Origin: Defluviicoccus sp.
GTDB taxonomy: Bacteria > Pseudomonadota > Alphaproteobacteria > MPNO01
Assembly (NCBI GenBank): GCA_022826125.1
Contig: JAJDVM010000035.1
Coordinates: forward strand, 1-59,670
Direction of reading: 5' to 3'
Length of the DNA stretch: 59,670 nucleotides
Positions 48,957 through 57,385 of the stretch are shown piece after piece. The notes beneath the pieces were generated by a model, which made no database searches, had not been told where the DNA came from, and was given only the letters and a program-made list of their open reading frames with translations. Position numbers and translations under genes: made by a program. Each line of letters opens with the position of its first letter. Within the stretch, counting starts at the first letter, position 1.

Positions 48957-51012
48957 CGGTGCCGGTCTTCGCCTCCGCAGGCGAGAGGAAGGCCCGTGTG
49001 CAGGCGGCCATGGTCTCCGACGACCGAGAGATCGGATCGGTCATATAGTAATTGTCGACGACGGTTCCGAAGGGTCCGGCATCGGGGCCGCCGTCTTCGC
49101 CGAAAGCCTCCCATGCCGCCGCTTCGACCGACCCGATGCCGGCGAAGACGGGGGCGATCTCCGCCATCCGGGCGCGCACCTGCTCGACCGTGTCGCAGGG
49201 TAGAGGCTTGCCGAGGGCTTCCGACAGCGCGCGGAGAATGCGCCAGTCCTCGCGCGCCTCGCCGGGCGGGTGCACCGCGCGGGCGGTGCGTTGCGGACGG
49301 CCTTCGAGATTGACGTAGGTCGCCTCTTTCTCGGTGTAGGCCGCGCCCGGAAGGATCACGTCGGCCCGCATCGCGCCGGCGTCGCCGTGGTGGCCCTGGT
49401 AGACGACGAAAGCCTTCCCGAGCCTGGACGTGTCGATCTCGTCGGCGCCGAGCAGATAGACCGTCTCGATTTCGCCGCTCTCCGCGCCGGAGAGGATGGC
49501 TTCGACGTCGCGCCCGCCCTCGCCCGGCACGAGGCCGAGATCGAGCGCGCCGGCCCGTGCCGCCGCTCTGTGCAGTACGTTGAACCCGTTCCACCCGTCT
49601 CCCGTCATGCCGAAGCGCTCGGCGATGGTGCGGGCGGTTCCCAGGATTCGCGCCCCGTCGGCGCGCGCGAAAGCTCCCTCGCCCAGCACGATCATCGGCT
49701 TTTCCGCCGCGTCTAGGACGGCGCAGAAAGCGTGCCCGCCCGCGGCGACGTCGCCCAGCAGCGCGGCGTCGTTGCCGAGACGATCGTAGCGGTAGGTAAG
49801 ATCGACCGCCTCGCCGATCAGGCCGACCGGGAACCCTCCCATCGCATGCCGCTTGCGGAGCCGCGCGTTGACCAGCGGCGCCTCGCGGCGCGGATCGGCG
49901 CCGACGATGAGACAGGCGTCGGCGGCCTCGATCCCGGCGATGGTGGTGTTGAACAGGTAGCCCGCGCGCGCGCCGGAGGAAAGCTTCGCGCCCTCCTGGC
50001 GGGCGTCGACATGGGGCGAGCCCAGGGCGGCGAACAGGTCCTTGAGCATCGCCATCGCCTCGCAATCGGCGAGGTCCCCGACGATCGCGGCGACGCGGTC
50101 CGGCGCGGCCTTCTTCATCCTCCCGGCCGCCGCGGCAAGCGCTTCCGTCCAGCTTGCCGGCGCCAGCTTGCGGCACTTCCGGACGTAGGGCGTATCGAGC
50201 CGCTGGCGGCGCAGCCCGTCGCAGGCGAACCGCGCCTTGTCGGAGAGCCACTCCTCGTTGATGTCCTCGTTGAGGAGCGGGATCACCCGCTGAACCTCAC
50301 CGTCCCGCGAATCGACGCGGATATTGCTGCCTACCGCGTCCATCACGTCGATGGACTCGGTCTTGGCGAGCTCCCAGGGCCTGGCGTTGAAGGCGTAGGG
50401 CTTCGATGTCAGCGCGCCGACCGGGCACAGGTCGACGATGTTGCCCGAGAGCTCGGAGGTGAGCGCCTTCTCGACATAGGTGCCGACTTCCATGTGCTCG
50501 CCGCGTCCCGTCGCGCCGAGCTCCTCGACGCCGGCGACCTCGGTGACGAAGCGAATGCAGCGCGTACAGTGGATGCAGCGCGTCATGTGGGTCTCGACCA
50601 GCGGACCGAAATCCTTGTCCGGCACGGCCCGCTTGTTCTCGGCGAAGCGCGAGCGGTCGAAGCCGTAGGCCATCGCCTGGTCCTGCAGGTCGCACTCGCC
50701 GCCCTGGTCGCAGATCGGGCAGTCCAGCGGGTGGTTGATAAGCAGGAACTCCATCACGCCTTGGCGCGCCTTCTGCACCACGGGCGTGTTGGTCCGGATC
50801 ACCATGCCGTTGCCGACCGGCATCGCGCAGGACGCGATGGGCTTGGGCGAGCGCTCCATCTCGACCAGGCACATGCGGCAGTTGCCGGCGATCGACAGGC
50901 GCTCGTGATAGCAGAAGCGCGGAATCTCGATGCCGGCTTCCTCGCAGGCCTGCAGGACGGTGATCCCGTCCTCGACCTCGATCTCGGTGCCGTCGATGGT
51001 CAGTGTCGCCAT
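48949..51012 (-). CDS. nuoG: NADH-quinone oxidoreductase subunit G
   Basis: A 687-residue peripheral-arm subunit. The N-terminal 2Fe-2S domain ([19 protein letters not shown]), the HxxxCxxC cluster ([18 protein letters not shown]) and a 4Fe-4S cluster ([10 protein letters not shown] with CPVGAL) are present. A molybdopterin-oxidoreductase-like domain without cofactor function follows. Starts four bases after nuoF. Confidence 0.97.
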   Translation of the reverse strand: MATLTIDGTEIEVEDGITVLQACEEAGIEIPRFCYHERLSIAGNCRMCLVEMERSPKPIASCAMPVGNGMVIRTNTPVVQKARQGVMEFLLINHPLDCPICDQGGECDLQDQAMAYGFDRSRFAENKRAVPDKDFGPLVETHMTRCIHCTRCIRFVTEVAGVEELGATGRGEHMEVGTYVEKALTSELSGNIVDLCPVGALTSKPYAFNARPWELAKTESIDVMDAVGSNIRVDSRDGEVQRVIPLLNEDINEEWLSDKARFACDGLRRQRLDTPYVRKCRKLAPASWTEALAAAAGRMKKAAPDRVAAIVGDLADCEAMAMLKDLFAALGSPHVDARQEGAKLSSGARAGYLFNTTIAGIEAADACLIVGADPRREAPLVNARLRKRHAMGGFPVGLIGEAVDLTYRYDRLGNDAALLGDVAAGGHAFCAVLDAAEKPMIVLGEGAFARADGARILGTARTIAERFGMTGDGWNGFNVLHRAAARAGALDLGLVPGEGGRDVEAILSGAESGEIETVYLLGADEIDTSRLGKAFVVYQGHHGDAGAMRADVILPGAAYTEKEATYVNLEGRPQRTARAVHPPGEAREDWRILRALSEALGKPLPCDTVEQVRARMAEIAPVFAGIGSVEAAAWEAFGEDGGPDAGPFGTVVDNYYMTDPISRSSETMAACTRAFLSPAEAKTGTDG

Positions 51013-51016
51013 GATT

Positions 51017-52306
51017 CTACGCCGCCGCCTCCCGGCCCGCCTTGCGCGCGACGATGCGGCTCTCGACCTCGTCGCGGAAATGCCGCATCAGCCCCTGGAT
51101 CGGCCAGGCGGACGCGTCGCCGTGAGCGCAGATCGTGTGGCCCTCGATCTCGTAGCTGACGGCGAGCAGCATGTCGATTTCCTCGACCTCCGCGTCGCCG
51201 CGCACCAGCCGCTCCATCACCCGCCACATCCATCCCGTGCCCTCGCGGCACGGCGTGCATTGGCCGCAGGATTCGTGCATGTAGAATTTGGAAAGCCGGG
51301 CGATCGCGGCGACCACGTCGGTCGTGCCGTCCATCACGATCACCGCCGCCGTGCCGAGCCCGGACTTGAGATCGCGCAGCCCGTCGAAATCCATGATCGC
51401 CGTGTCGCAGAGCGATTTGGGGATCAGCGGCACCGACGAGCCGCCCGGAATGACCGCCTTGAGATTGTCCCAGCCGCCGCGTACCCCGCCCGCATGCTTC
51501 TCGATCAGCTCGCGGAGCGGAATCCCCATCTCCTCCTCGACGTTGCACGGGTTGTTCACGTGGCCCGAGATACAGAACACCTTGGTCCCGGTGTTGTTCT
51601 CGCGGCCGAACCCGGCGAACCAGGACGGCCCCCGGCGGAGGACGGTCGGAACGACGGCGATGGTCTCGACATTGTTGATCGTCGTCGGGCAACCGTAGAG
51701 CCCGGTATTGGCGGGGAACGGCGGCTTGATCCGCGGCATCCCCTTCTTGCCCTCAAGGCTTTCGAGCAGCCCGGTCTCCTCGCCGCAGATATAGGCGCCG
51801 GCGCCGCGATGGACCACGACGTCGAAATCCCAGCCCGAGCCGCAGGCGTCCGGACCGATCAGCCCGGCTTCGCGCGCTTCCTCGACCGCAGTCTCCAGCC
51901 GCTCCGCCTCGCGGAAGAATTCGCCCCGGATGTAGATGAAGGCGGTGTGCGCTCCCATCGCGAAGCCGGAAAGCAACGCTCCTTCAACCAATTTATGAGG
52001 ATCGTTCCGTATAATATCCCGATCCTTGCAGGTTCCGGGCTCGCTCTCGTCCGCGTTGATCACCAGGTAAGACGGCCTGTCGTCCGATTCCTTCGGCATG
52101 AACGACCACTTCAGCCCGGTCGGAAAACCGGCCCCGCCGCGGCCGCGCAGGCCGGAATCCTTGACCTCCTGGACCAGCGTGTCGCGGCCCCTGGCGAGCA
52201 GCTCCCGGGTGCCGTCCCAGTCGCCGCGCCGCTTCGCTCCGGCGAGTCGCCAGTCGTCCTGGCCGTATAGGTTGGTAAAGATGCGGTCCCTGTCGGCGAG
52301 TCCCAT
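51017..52306 (-). CDS. nuoF: NADH-quinone oxidoreductase subunit F
   Basis: A 429-residue subunit that binds NADH and FMN. The nucleotide site [19 protein letters not shown] site region [18 protein letters not shown] and N3 cluster [11 protein letters not shown] are intact. The start at 52306 shares one base with the nuoE stop (TGATG). A 40-base stretch at 51981-52020 (coding [15 protein letters not shown]) is about 40% G+C with rare codons such as ATA. Confidence 0.97.
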   Translation of the reverse strand: MGLADRDRIFTNLYGQDDWRLAGAKRRGDWDGTRELLARGRDTLVQEVKDSGLRGRGGAGFPTGLKWSFMPKESDDRPSYLVINADESEPGTCKDRDIIRNDPHKLVEGALLSGFAMGAHTAFIYIRGEFFREAERLETAVEEAREAGLIGPDACGSGWDFDVVVHRGAGAYICGEETGLLESLEGKKGMPRIKPPFPANTGLYGCPTTINNVETIAVVPTVLRRGPSWFAGFGRENNTGTKVFCISGHVNNPCNVEEEMGIPLRELIEKHAGGVRGGWDNLKAVIPGGSSVPLIPKSLCDTAIMDFDGLRDLKSGLGTAAVIVMDGTTDVVAAIARLSKFYMHESCGQCTPCREGTGWMWRVMERLVRGDAEVEEIDMLLAVSYEIEGHTICAHGDASAWPIQGLMRHFRDEVESRIVARKAGREAAA

Positions 52307-52908
52307 CAGCTGCCCTCCCCCGCGCCGCCGGGCGCCGCGAATTCGGTCAAGGAGCTCCATTCGCCCACCGGTTCAGATCCCCGGCGGCCGATCTGCGAGC
52401 CCGACTCCGGCCGCTCGCCGGCGCGGAACGCCTTGAGGATGGCGACCGTCTTCTCCGGGTCCAGATCCTCGTAGTAATCGTCGTCGATCCAGACGATGGG
52501 CGCGTTTACGCAGGCACCGAGGCATTCGAACTCGGTCAGGGTGAACTTGCCGTCGTCGGTCGTCCCGCCGACCTCGACGCCGAGCTCGCCCTTGCAGGCG
52601 TCGAGAATGCCGGTGCTGCCCCGGAGCATGCACGGCGTCGTCGTGCAGACCCGCACCATGTGCTCGCCCACGGGCTCGGCGTGCAGCATCTCGTAAAAGG
52701 AAATGATCTCGTAGATCCTGATCTGCGCCATGTCGAGCATGTCCGCGACGTGTTCGACCGCCGCGGGCGAAAGCCAGCCGCCGTTCTGGCGCTGGGCGAT
52801 GTCGAGCACGGCGAGCACGGCCGAGGCCTGCCTGCCCTCGGGATAACGGGCGATGCAGGCATCCGCCCTGGCCTTGTTCTCCGGCGACAGCGCGAAGGAG
52901 TCGTTCAC
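52306..52908 (-). CDS. nuoE: NADH-quinone oxidoreductase subunit E
   Basis: A 200-residue thioredoxin-like subunit with the N1a 2Fe-2S cluster; ligands lie in VCTTTPC and [10 protein letters not shown]. The start is GTG at 52908, overlapping the nuoD stop as GTGA. A 35-residue Gly/Ser/Pro-rich C-terminal extension is common in alphaproteobacteria. The longer frame to 53862 is a nuoD shadow. Confidence 0.96.
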   Translation of the reverse strand: MNDSFALSPENKARADACIARYPEGRQASAVLAVLDIAQRQNGGWLSPAAVEHVADMLDMAQIRIYEIISFYEMLHAEPVGEHMVRVCTTTPCMLRGSTGILDACKGELGVEVGGTTDDGKFTLTEFECLGACVNAPIVWIDDDYYEDLDPEKTVAILKAFRAGERPESGSQIGRRGSEPVGEWSSLTEFAAPGGAGEGS

Positions 52909-54083
52909 CGGTCGATCTCCCCGAACACGATGTCCATCGACCCCACGATCGCGACCAGGTCGGCCAGCATGTGGCCCTTGCTCATGAATTCGGTCGCCTG
53001 AAGAAACGCGAAACCGGGCGCGCGGATCTTGCAGCGGTAAGGCTTGTTGGACCCGTCGGAGACGAGATAGACGCCGAACTCGCCCTTGGGCGCCTCGACC
53101 GCCGTGTAGGTCTCGCCCGCCGGCACCTTGTACCCCTCGGTATAGAGCTTGAAGTGGTGGATCAGGGCTTCCATCGACCCCTTCATCTCCGCCCGGCCGG
53201 GCGGCGAGATCTTGTTGTCCTGCGTTTTGACCGGCCCGTCCGGAAGCTCGCCGAGGCATTGCTGGATGATGCGGAGCGATTGCCGCATCTCCTCGATGCG
53301 GACGAGGTAGCGGTCGTAGCAGTCGCCGTTCTTGCCGACCGGAATGTCGAAATCCATCCGGTCGTACACGTCGTAAGGCTGGGATTTCCGCAGATCCCAC
53401 GGTAGGCCGGAGCCCCGCAGCATCGGACCGGACAGCCCCCAGTCGAGCGCGTCCTCCTGCGAGATCACGCCGATATCGACGGTTCGCTGCTTGAAAATGC
53501 GGTTCTCGGTCAGCAGGGACTCGGTGTCGTCGATGAACCCGGGGAAAGTCCGGCAGAACTCGGCGATCTCGTCCGCCAGCCCGGCCGGCAGATCGCGGTG
53601 GACGCCCCCGGGACGGAAATAGGCGGCATGGAGCCTGGCGCCCGAGACCCGGTCGTAGAACCCCATCATCTTCTCGCGTTCCTCGAACCCCCAGAGAAAC
53701 GGAGTCATCGCGCCCACGTCGAGCGCGAAGGCGCAGACGTTCATGATGTGGTTGAGAAGCCGCGTGATCTCGCTGAACAGGACGCGCACATACTGCCCGC
53801 GCTCGGGCACCTCGATGCCGAGCAGCTTCTCCGTGGCCAGCGCGAAGGCGTGCTCCTGGCACATCGGCGCGACGTAATCCAGCCGGTCGAAATAGGGCAC
53901 GGCCTGGGTGTAGGTCTTGTGCTCGATCAGCTTCTCGGTGCCGCGATGCAGCAGGCCGATATGGGGATCGGCGCGCTCGATCACCTCGCCGTCCATCTCG
54001 ACCACGAGCCTCAGCACCCCGTGCGCCGCCGGGTGCTGCGGACCGAAATTCATCGTCAGGTTCTTGATCTCGCTCTCGGCCAA
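52905..54083 (-). CDS. nuoD: NADH-quinone oxidoreductase subunit D
   Basis: A 392-residue, 49-kDa-type subunit that forms the quinone site with NuoB. It starts with [15 protein letters not shown] and has the HRGTEKLIE and [20 protein letters not shown] motifs. It is separate from NuoC (no NuoCD fusion). Four bases follow nuoC. Confidence 0.97.
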   Translation of the reverse strand: MAESEIKNLTMNFGPQHPAAHGVLRLVVEMDGEVIERADPHIGLLHRGTEKLIEHKTYTQAVPYFDRLDYVAPMCQEHAFALATEKLLGIEVPERGQYVRVLFSEITRLLNHIMNVCAFALDVGAMTPFLWGFEEREKMMGFYDRVSGARLHAAYFRPGGVHRDLPAGLADEIAEFCRTFPGFIDDTESLLTENRIFKQRTVDIGVISQEDALDWGLSGPMLRGSGLPWDLRKSQPYDVYDRMDFDIPVGKNGDCYDRYLVRIEEMRQSLRIIQQCLGELPDGPVKTQDNKISPPGRAEMKGSMEALIHHFKLYTEGYKVPAGETYTAVEAPKGEFGVYLVSDGSNKPYRCKIRAPGFAFLQATEFMSKGHMLADLVAIVGSMDIVFGEIDR

Positions 54084-54087
54084 GCGT

Positions 54088-54705
54088 CTAGCCCCCGGTC
54101 CCGTCTTCCCCGGCCTTCTCGTCGCCGGGCAGGATGTAGTCGGCGCCCTCCCACGGGCTCATGAAGTCGAAGTCCCGGAAATCCTGCGTCAGCTGCACCG
54201 GCTCGTAGGCGCAGCGCTTCTGCTCGTCGTCGTAGCGCAGCTCGACGAAGCCGGTCAGCGGGAAGTCCTTCCTGAGCGGATGCCCCTCGAACCCGTAATC
54301 CGTCATGATCCGCCGCAGGTCCGGGTTCCCGGCGAAGAAGACGCCGTAGAGATCCCACGCCTCGCGCTCGTACCACCCGGCGGCCGAATACACGCCGACC
54401 GCCGAGGGAACGGGGGTGTCGGCGTCGACCGCGACCTTGACGCGGATGCGCTGGTTGTGACGCAGGCTGAGCAGGTTGTACACGATCTCGAACCGCTTCT
54501 CCCGCTCCGGATAGTCGACCCCGCAGATGTCGAGCAGCACCTTGAACAGGCACTGCGCATCGTCGCGAAGCCAGGTCAGGGTCCGCTCGATCTCCGCGGC
54601 GGGCACGGTCAGGACGAGCTCGTCGTTGACGCCGGCGAGCCCGGCGCCCTCGACCGCCAAGGCCGTACCGATATAGTCGCCGAGTTCGGTGAGCGCCTGG
54701 TTCAT
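54088..54705 (-). CDS. nuoC: NADH-quinone oxidoreductase subunit C
   Basis: A 205-residue, 30-kDa-type subunit. The family signature is clear: [20 protein letters not shown] followed by [18 protein letters not shown]. It starts 27 bases after nuoB. Normal length. Confidence 0.97.
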   Translation of the reverse strand: MNQALTELGDYIGTALAVEGAGLAGVNDELVLTVPAAEIERTLTWLRDDAQCLFKVLLDICGVDYPEREKRFEIVYNLLSLRHNQRIRVKVAVDADTPVPSAVGVYSAAGWYEREAWDLYGVFFAGNPDLRRIMTDYGFEGHPLRKDFPLTGFVELRYDDEQKRCAYEPVQLTQDFRDFDFMSPWEGADYILPGDEKAGEDGTGG

Positions 54706-54732
54706 CCTGTGCCTTGAGGGGGTTCTCGACGG

Positions 54733-55254
54733 TCAGCGGGCGAAGGTGCTGGTCCGCCTGATCTTCTTCTGAAGCTGGAGGATTCCGTAGAGCAGCGCCT
54801 CGGCCGTCGGCGGACAGCCGGGAACGTAGATGTCGACCGGCACGATGCGGTCGCAGCCCCGCACCACCGAGTAGGAGTAGTGGTAGTACCCGCCTCCGTT
54901 GGCGCAGCTTCCCATCGAGATCACCCAGCGCGGCTCGGCCATCTGGTCGTAGACCTTGCGCAGCGCCGGCGCCATCTTGTTGGTCAGCGTTCCGGCCACG
55001 ATCATCACGTCCGACTGGCGCGGGCTGGGACGGAAGATCACGCCGAACCGGTCGAGGTCGTAGCGGCTGGCGGCCGAATGCATCATCTCCACCGCGCAGC
55101 AGGCGAGGCCGAAGGTCATCGGCCAGAGCGATCCGCTCTGCGCCCAGGTCATCACCTTGTCGATCTGGGTGACGATGAAGCCCTTGTCGGCCAGCTCGGT
55201 ATTGATCGCCCGCATCGCGCCTTGGGTGTCGGCGGGGTCGACGCTTACTCCCAT
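54733..55254 (-). CDS. nuoB: NADH-quinone oxidoreductase subunit B
   Basis: A 173-residue subunit that holds the terminal N2 cluster. Ligands are the adjacent Cys52-Cys53 (LACCAVEMM), the cysteine in [10 protein letters not shown] and that in [14 protein letters not shown]. The start at 55254 overlaps nuoA by ten bases. The longer frame to 55689 is a nuoA shadow. Confidence 0.97.
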   Translation of the reverse strand: MGVSVDPADTQGAMRAINTELADKGFIVTQIDKVMTWAQSGSLWPMTFGLACCAVEMMHSAASRYDLDRFGVIFRPSPRQSDVMIVAGTLTNKMAPALRKVYDQMAEPRWVISMGSCANGGGYYHYSYSVVRGCDRIVPVDIYVPGCPPTAEALLYGILQLQKKIRRTSTFAR

Positions 55255-55616
55255 TCGAGTGCGCCCTTCTTCCATTCGTAGACGAAGCCGATGGTGAGTA
55301 CCGCGAGGAAGACCACCATCGACCAGAAGCCCAGCATTCCGATCGTCCCCAACGAGATTGCCCAGGGGAACAGGAACGCGATTTCGAGATCGAAGATGAT
55401 GAACAGGATGGCGACGAGGTAGAAGCGCACGTCGAACTGGCTGCGCGCGTCGTCGAAGGCCTCGAAGCCGCACTCGTAGGCGGAGATCTTCTCGCTGTCG
55501 GGCCGCTGCCGCGCGACGATGTAGGACGCGGCGACCGCGGCGACGGCCATCGCCGCGGCGATGCCGAGGAAGATCAGGATCGGCAGGTATTCGAGCAGCA
55601 TCGAGTCGAGCGCCAT
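55245..55616 (-). CDS. nuoA: NADH-quinone oxidoreductase subunit A
   Basis: A 123-residue three-helix membrane subunit, first gene of the complex I operon. The conserved loop [20 protein letters not shown] carries the Cys that marks the active/deactive loop. A strong AAGGAAGGGG ribosome-binding site precedes the ATG, and a good promoter lies 45 bases upstream. Confidence 0.97.
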   Translation of the reverse strand: MALDSMLLEYLPILIFLGIAAAMAVAAVAASYIVARQRPDSEKISAYECGFEAFDDARSQFDVRFYLVAILFIIFDLEIAFLFPWAISLGTIGMLGFWSMVVFLAVLTIGFVYEWKKGALEWE

Positions 55617-55660
55617 CCACCCCTTCCTTGGAATCCGCAGGCGGCAATTCGGCTGCGGGT

Positions 55661-55689
55661 CTTATACGGGCATGAAGAGTGAAATTCAA
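55661..55689 (-). promoter_or_regulatory. nuo operon promoter
   Basis: On the minus strand TTGAAT (55689-55684), exactly 17 bases, then TATAAG (55666-55661). This is the best sigma70-type match in the window and would drive the whole 14-kb nuo operon and probably birA-coaX-rnj. Confidence 0.7.
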
Positions 55690-55748
55690 ACAAATGCGCG
55701 CTCCGATCCGTTACCCGGTGAACCGGTTCATCCATGAAGATACTACTC

Positions 55749-55777
55749 TTGATAGAAAAACGATCGACCGCTAGCTT
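55749..55777 (+). promoter_or_regulatory. Putative promoter of the small coiled-coil gene
   Basis: TTGATA (55749-55754), a 17-base spacer and TAGCTT (55772-55777) lie just before the ORF at 55802. They are divergent from the nuo promoter in the same AT-richer gap. Confidence 0.35.
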
Positions 55778-55801
55778 CGAAACATAGAGCTTCCCGAGCG
55801 G

Positions 55802-56077
55802 ATGGCGCGGCTGGAGGGTGAAATAGCGGCGGTAGAAGCACGGACCGAGGCGCGGCAGGCCGAATACCGGACCGACATCGCCCGGCTTGCGGAAGACCTC
55901 GCGAAACGAGAAACCGGCCAACAAGCGGAATACAGAACCGGTATCGCGCGCCTCGCCGAGGACATGGCGAAGCGCGACACCGAAGCCGCGAAGCGCGAAA
56001 CTCGCCTGCTGCTGGCGGTCGCCGGCATGGTGTCCCTCGCCGTCATTGTCCTCGGCTTGCTGATGCGGCTGCCGTAA
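55802..56077 (+). CDS. Small coiled-coil membrane protein with internal repeat
   Basis: A 91-residue hypothetical protein that I do not recognise by name. Residues 1-65 are charged and helical. They contain two near-identical 20-residue units (19-38 and 41-60, each QAEYRTxIARLAEDxAKRxT), consistent with a coiled coil. One membrane helix (about 69-88) and a short end follow. Similar small proteins with Glu/Arg/Lys-rich coiled coils and a C-terminal anchor are common in proteobacteria. A stop codon ten codons upstream in frame and a weak ribosome-binding site leave open that it is a 5'-truncated remnant of a longer protein. It stands alone between nuoA (divergent) and the TRAP genes. Confidence 0.55.
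   Translation: MARLEGEIAAVEARTEARQAEYRTDIARLAEDLAKRETGQQAEYRTGIARLAEDMAKRDTEAAKRETRLLLAVAGMVSLAVIVLGLLMRLP
55856..55981 (+). repeat. Tandem 66-base repeat inside the small coiled-coil gene
   Basis: Bases 55856-55915 and 55922-55981 encode two almost identical 20-residue units spaced by 66 bases. This is a recent-looking in-frame duplication. Confidence 0.7.
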
Positions 56078-56242
56078 GTATCCCGCGTGCCGCGATTAAC
56101 GCGAAGCCGACGCCAGGAATGCTGCTTGACGCCGCCCCCGCGCGGTCCGTAGCCTTCGGTACTCGTATTCGCACTTGACGGAGCCGGGCGACCGGAGCCG
56201 GCGGCACGCGGAACGGGACCCGACAGCAAGGGAGAAAGTACG

Positions 56243-57241
56243 ATGATTAAGGGATTGGGATCTGTCGCCGCGGTGGTGGCAGCGGCCGGGCTCGCGTTGA
56301 GCGTTTCCGGTACGTCGGAAGCCGCGACGAAGCGGCAATTCATTACTATCGGAACGGGCGGACCGACCGGTGTCTACTTCGTGGTCGGCAATACGATCTG
56401 CCGTCTGGTCCACAAGGAGGCCGCGGAAGGCCGCAAGAAGGGCCGCAAGCACGGCATTCGGTGCTCGGCGCCCTCGAGCGGCGGGTCGACCTACAATATC
56501 GGGCAGATCGCCGCGGGCGAGTTCGATTTCGGCGTGGCGCAATCCGACTGGCAATACCACGCCTATAACGGCACGTCGGACAAGGTCACAAAGTTCAACA
56601 AGCTGCGTGCGGTGTTCTCGGTCCATCCCGAGCCCTACCACATCATCGTCGGCAAGGATTCGGGCATCAACTCGTGGGCCGACCTCAAGGGCAAGAGGTT
56701 CAACATCGGCAATCCCGGTTCCGGCCAGCGCGGCACGACCGAGGTGCTGATGAAGGCCCACGGGACCAAGGTCGGAGACTTCAAGCTGGCGACCGAGCTG
56801 ACCTCGACCGAGCAGTCCAAGGCGCTGTGTGACGGCAAGATCGACGGCTACGGCTACACGGTCGGCGTGCCCAACGCGGGTGTCGCGGTCGCGACCGACG
56901 GGTGCGGCGCGCGCATCATTAACCTGGCCGGCGATGTCGAGAAGAAGCTGGTCTCGGCGAACCCCTTCTACGCGTTCGCGACCATTCCGAAGGGGACCTA
57001 CAAGAGCACGACCGCCGACGTCACGACCTTCGGCGTGATGGCGACCTTCGTCACCAGCGCGGACGTGTCCGACCAGGTGGTCTACGAGGTGACGCGCGCG
57101 GCGCTCGAGAACATCGCCGACTTCCGCAAGCTGCATCCCGCCTTCCGCAACCTCGATCCCAAGCGGATGATGAAGGACGGGCTGTCGGCGCCACTGCACA
57201 AGGGCGCGGCGAAGTACTACAAGGAAAAAGGCATGATGTAG
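56243..57241 (+). CDS. TAXI-family TRAP transporter solute receptor
   Basis: A 332-residue periplasmic binding protein. A signal peptide (residues 1-27, ending TSEAATK) is followed by the TAXI hallmark FITIGTGGPTGVYFVVGNTI. IGQIAAGEFDFGVAQSDWQY and FNIGNPGSGQRGTTEVLM are also typical. GGGAGAA eight bases upstream is a strong ribosome-binding site. The permease follows after 144 bases with a hairpin between. Substrates of TAXI systems are mostly unknown (organic acids and amino acids are suggested), so none is assigned. A weak TTGACG-N18-TAGCCT promoter lies at 56126-56155. Confidence 0.95.
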   Translation: MIKGLGSVAAVVAAAGLALSVSGTSEAATKRQFITIGTGGPTGVYFVVGNTICRLVHKEAAEGRKKGRKHGIRCSAPSSGGSTYNIGQIAAGEFDFGVAQSDWQYHAYNGTSDKVTKFNKLRAVFSVHPEPYHIIVGKDSGINSWADLKGKRFNIGNPGSGQRGTTEVLMKAHGTKVGDFKLATELTSTEQSKALCDGKIDGYGYTVGVPNAGVAVATDGCGARIINLAGDVEKKLVSANPFYAFATIPKGTYKSTTADVTTFGVMATFVTSADVSDQVVYEVTRAALENIADFRKLHPAFRNLDPKRMMKDGLSAPLHKGAAKYYKEKGMM

Positions 57242-57274
57242 CCGGTCGCCGGCTCATCGCGCTTTAGTGCCGCC

Positions 57275-57298
57275 GGGGCGGGTCCAACGACCCGCCCC
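57275..57298 (+). promoter_or_regulatory. Intercistronic hairpin between TRAP receptor and permease
   Basis: Perfect ten-base inverted repeat (57275-57284 with 57289-57298) with a CAAC loop. No T-run follows, so it is more likely an mRNA-stabilising or partial-termination element than a full terminator. This would favour more receptor than permease. Confidence 0.6.
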
Positions 57299-57385
57299 GC
57301 GCTCTTCCGGGCTTCCGCTCCTCCCACGGTCGCCCCGGAACTCGCGACGGTTTCAACCAACGCGGTTTCGCCCTAGAGTGGCTGG

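Noticed and set aside
55771..56343. 190-residue open frame on the minus strand over the small coiled-coil gene
   Set aside because: Ser/Arg/Ala-rich with no domain. The + strand frame has a coherent coiled coil and membrane helix.
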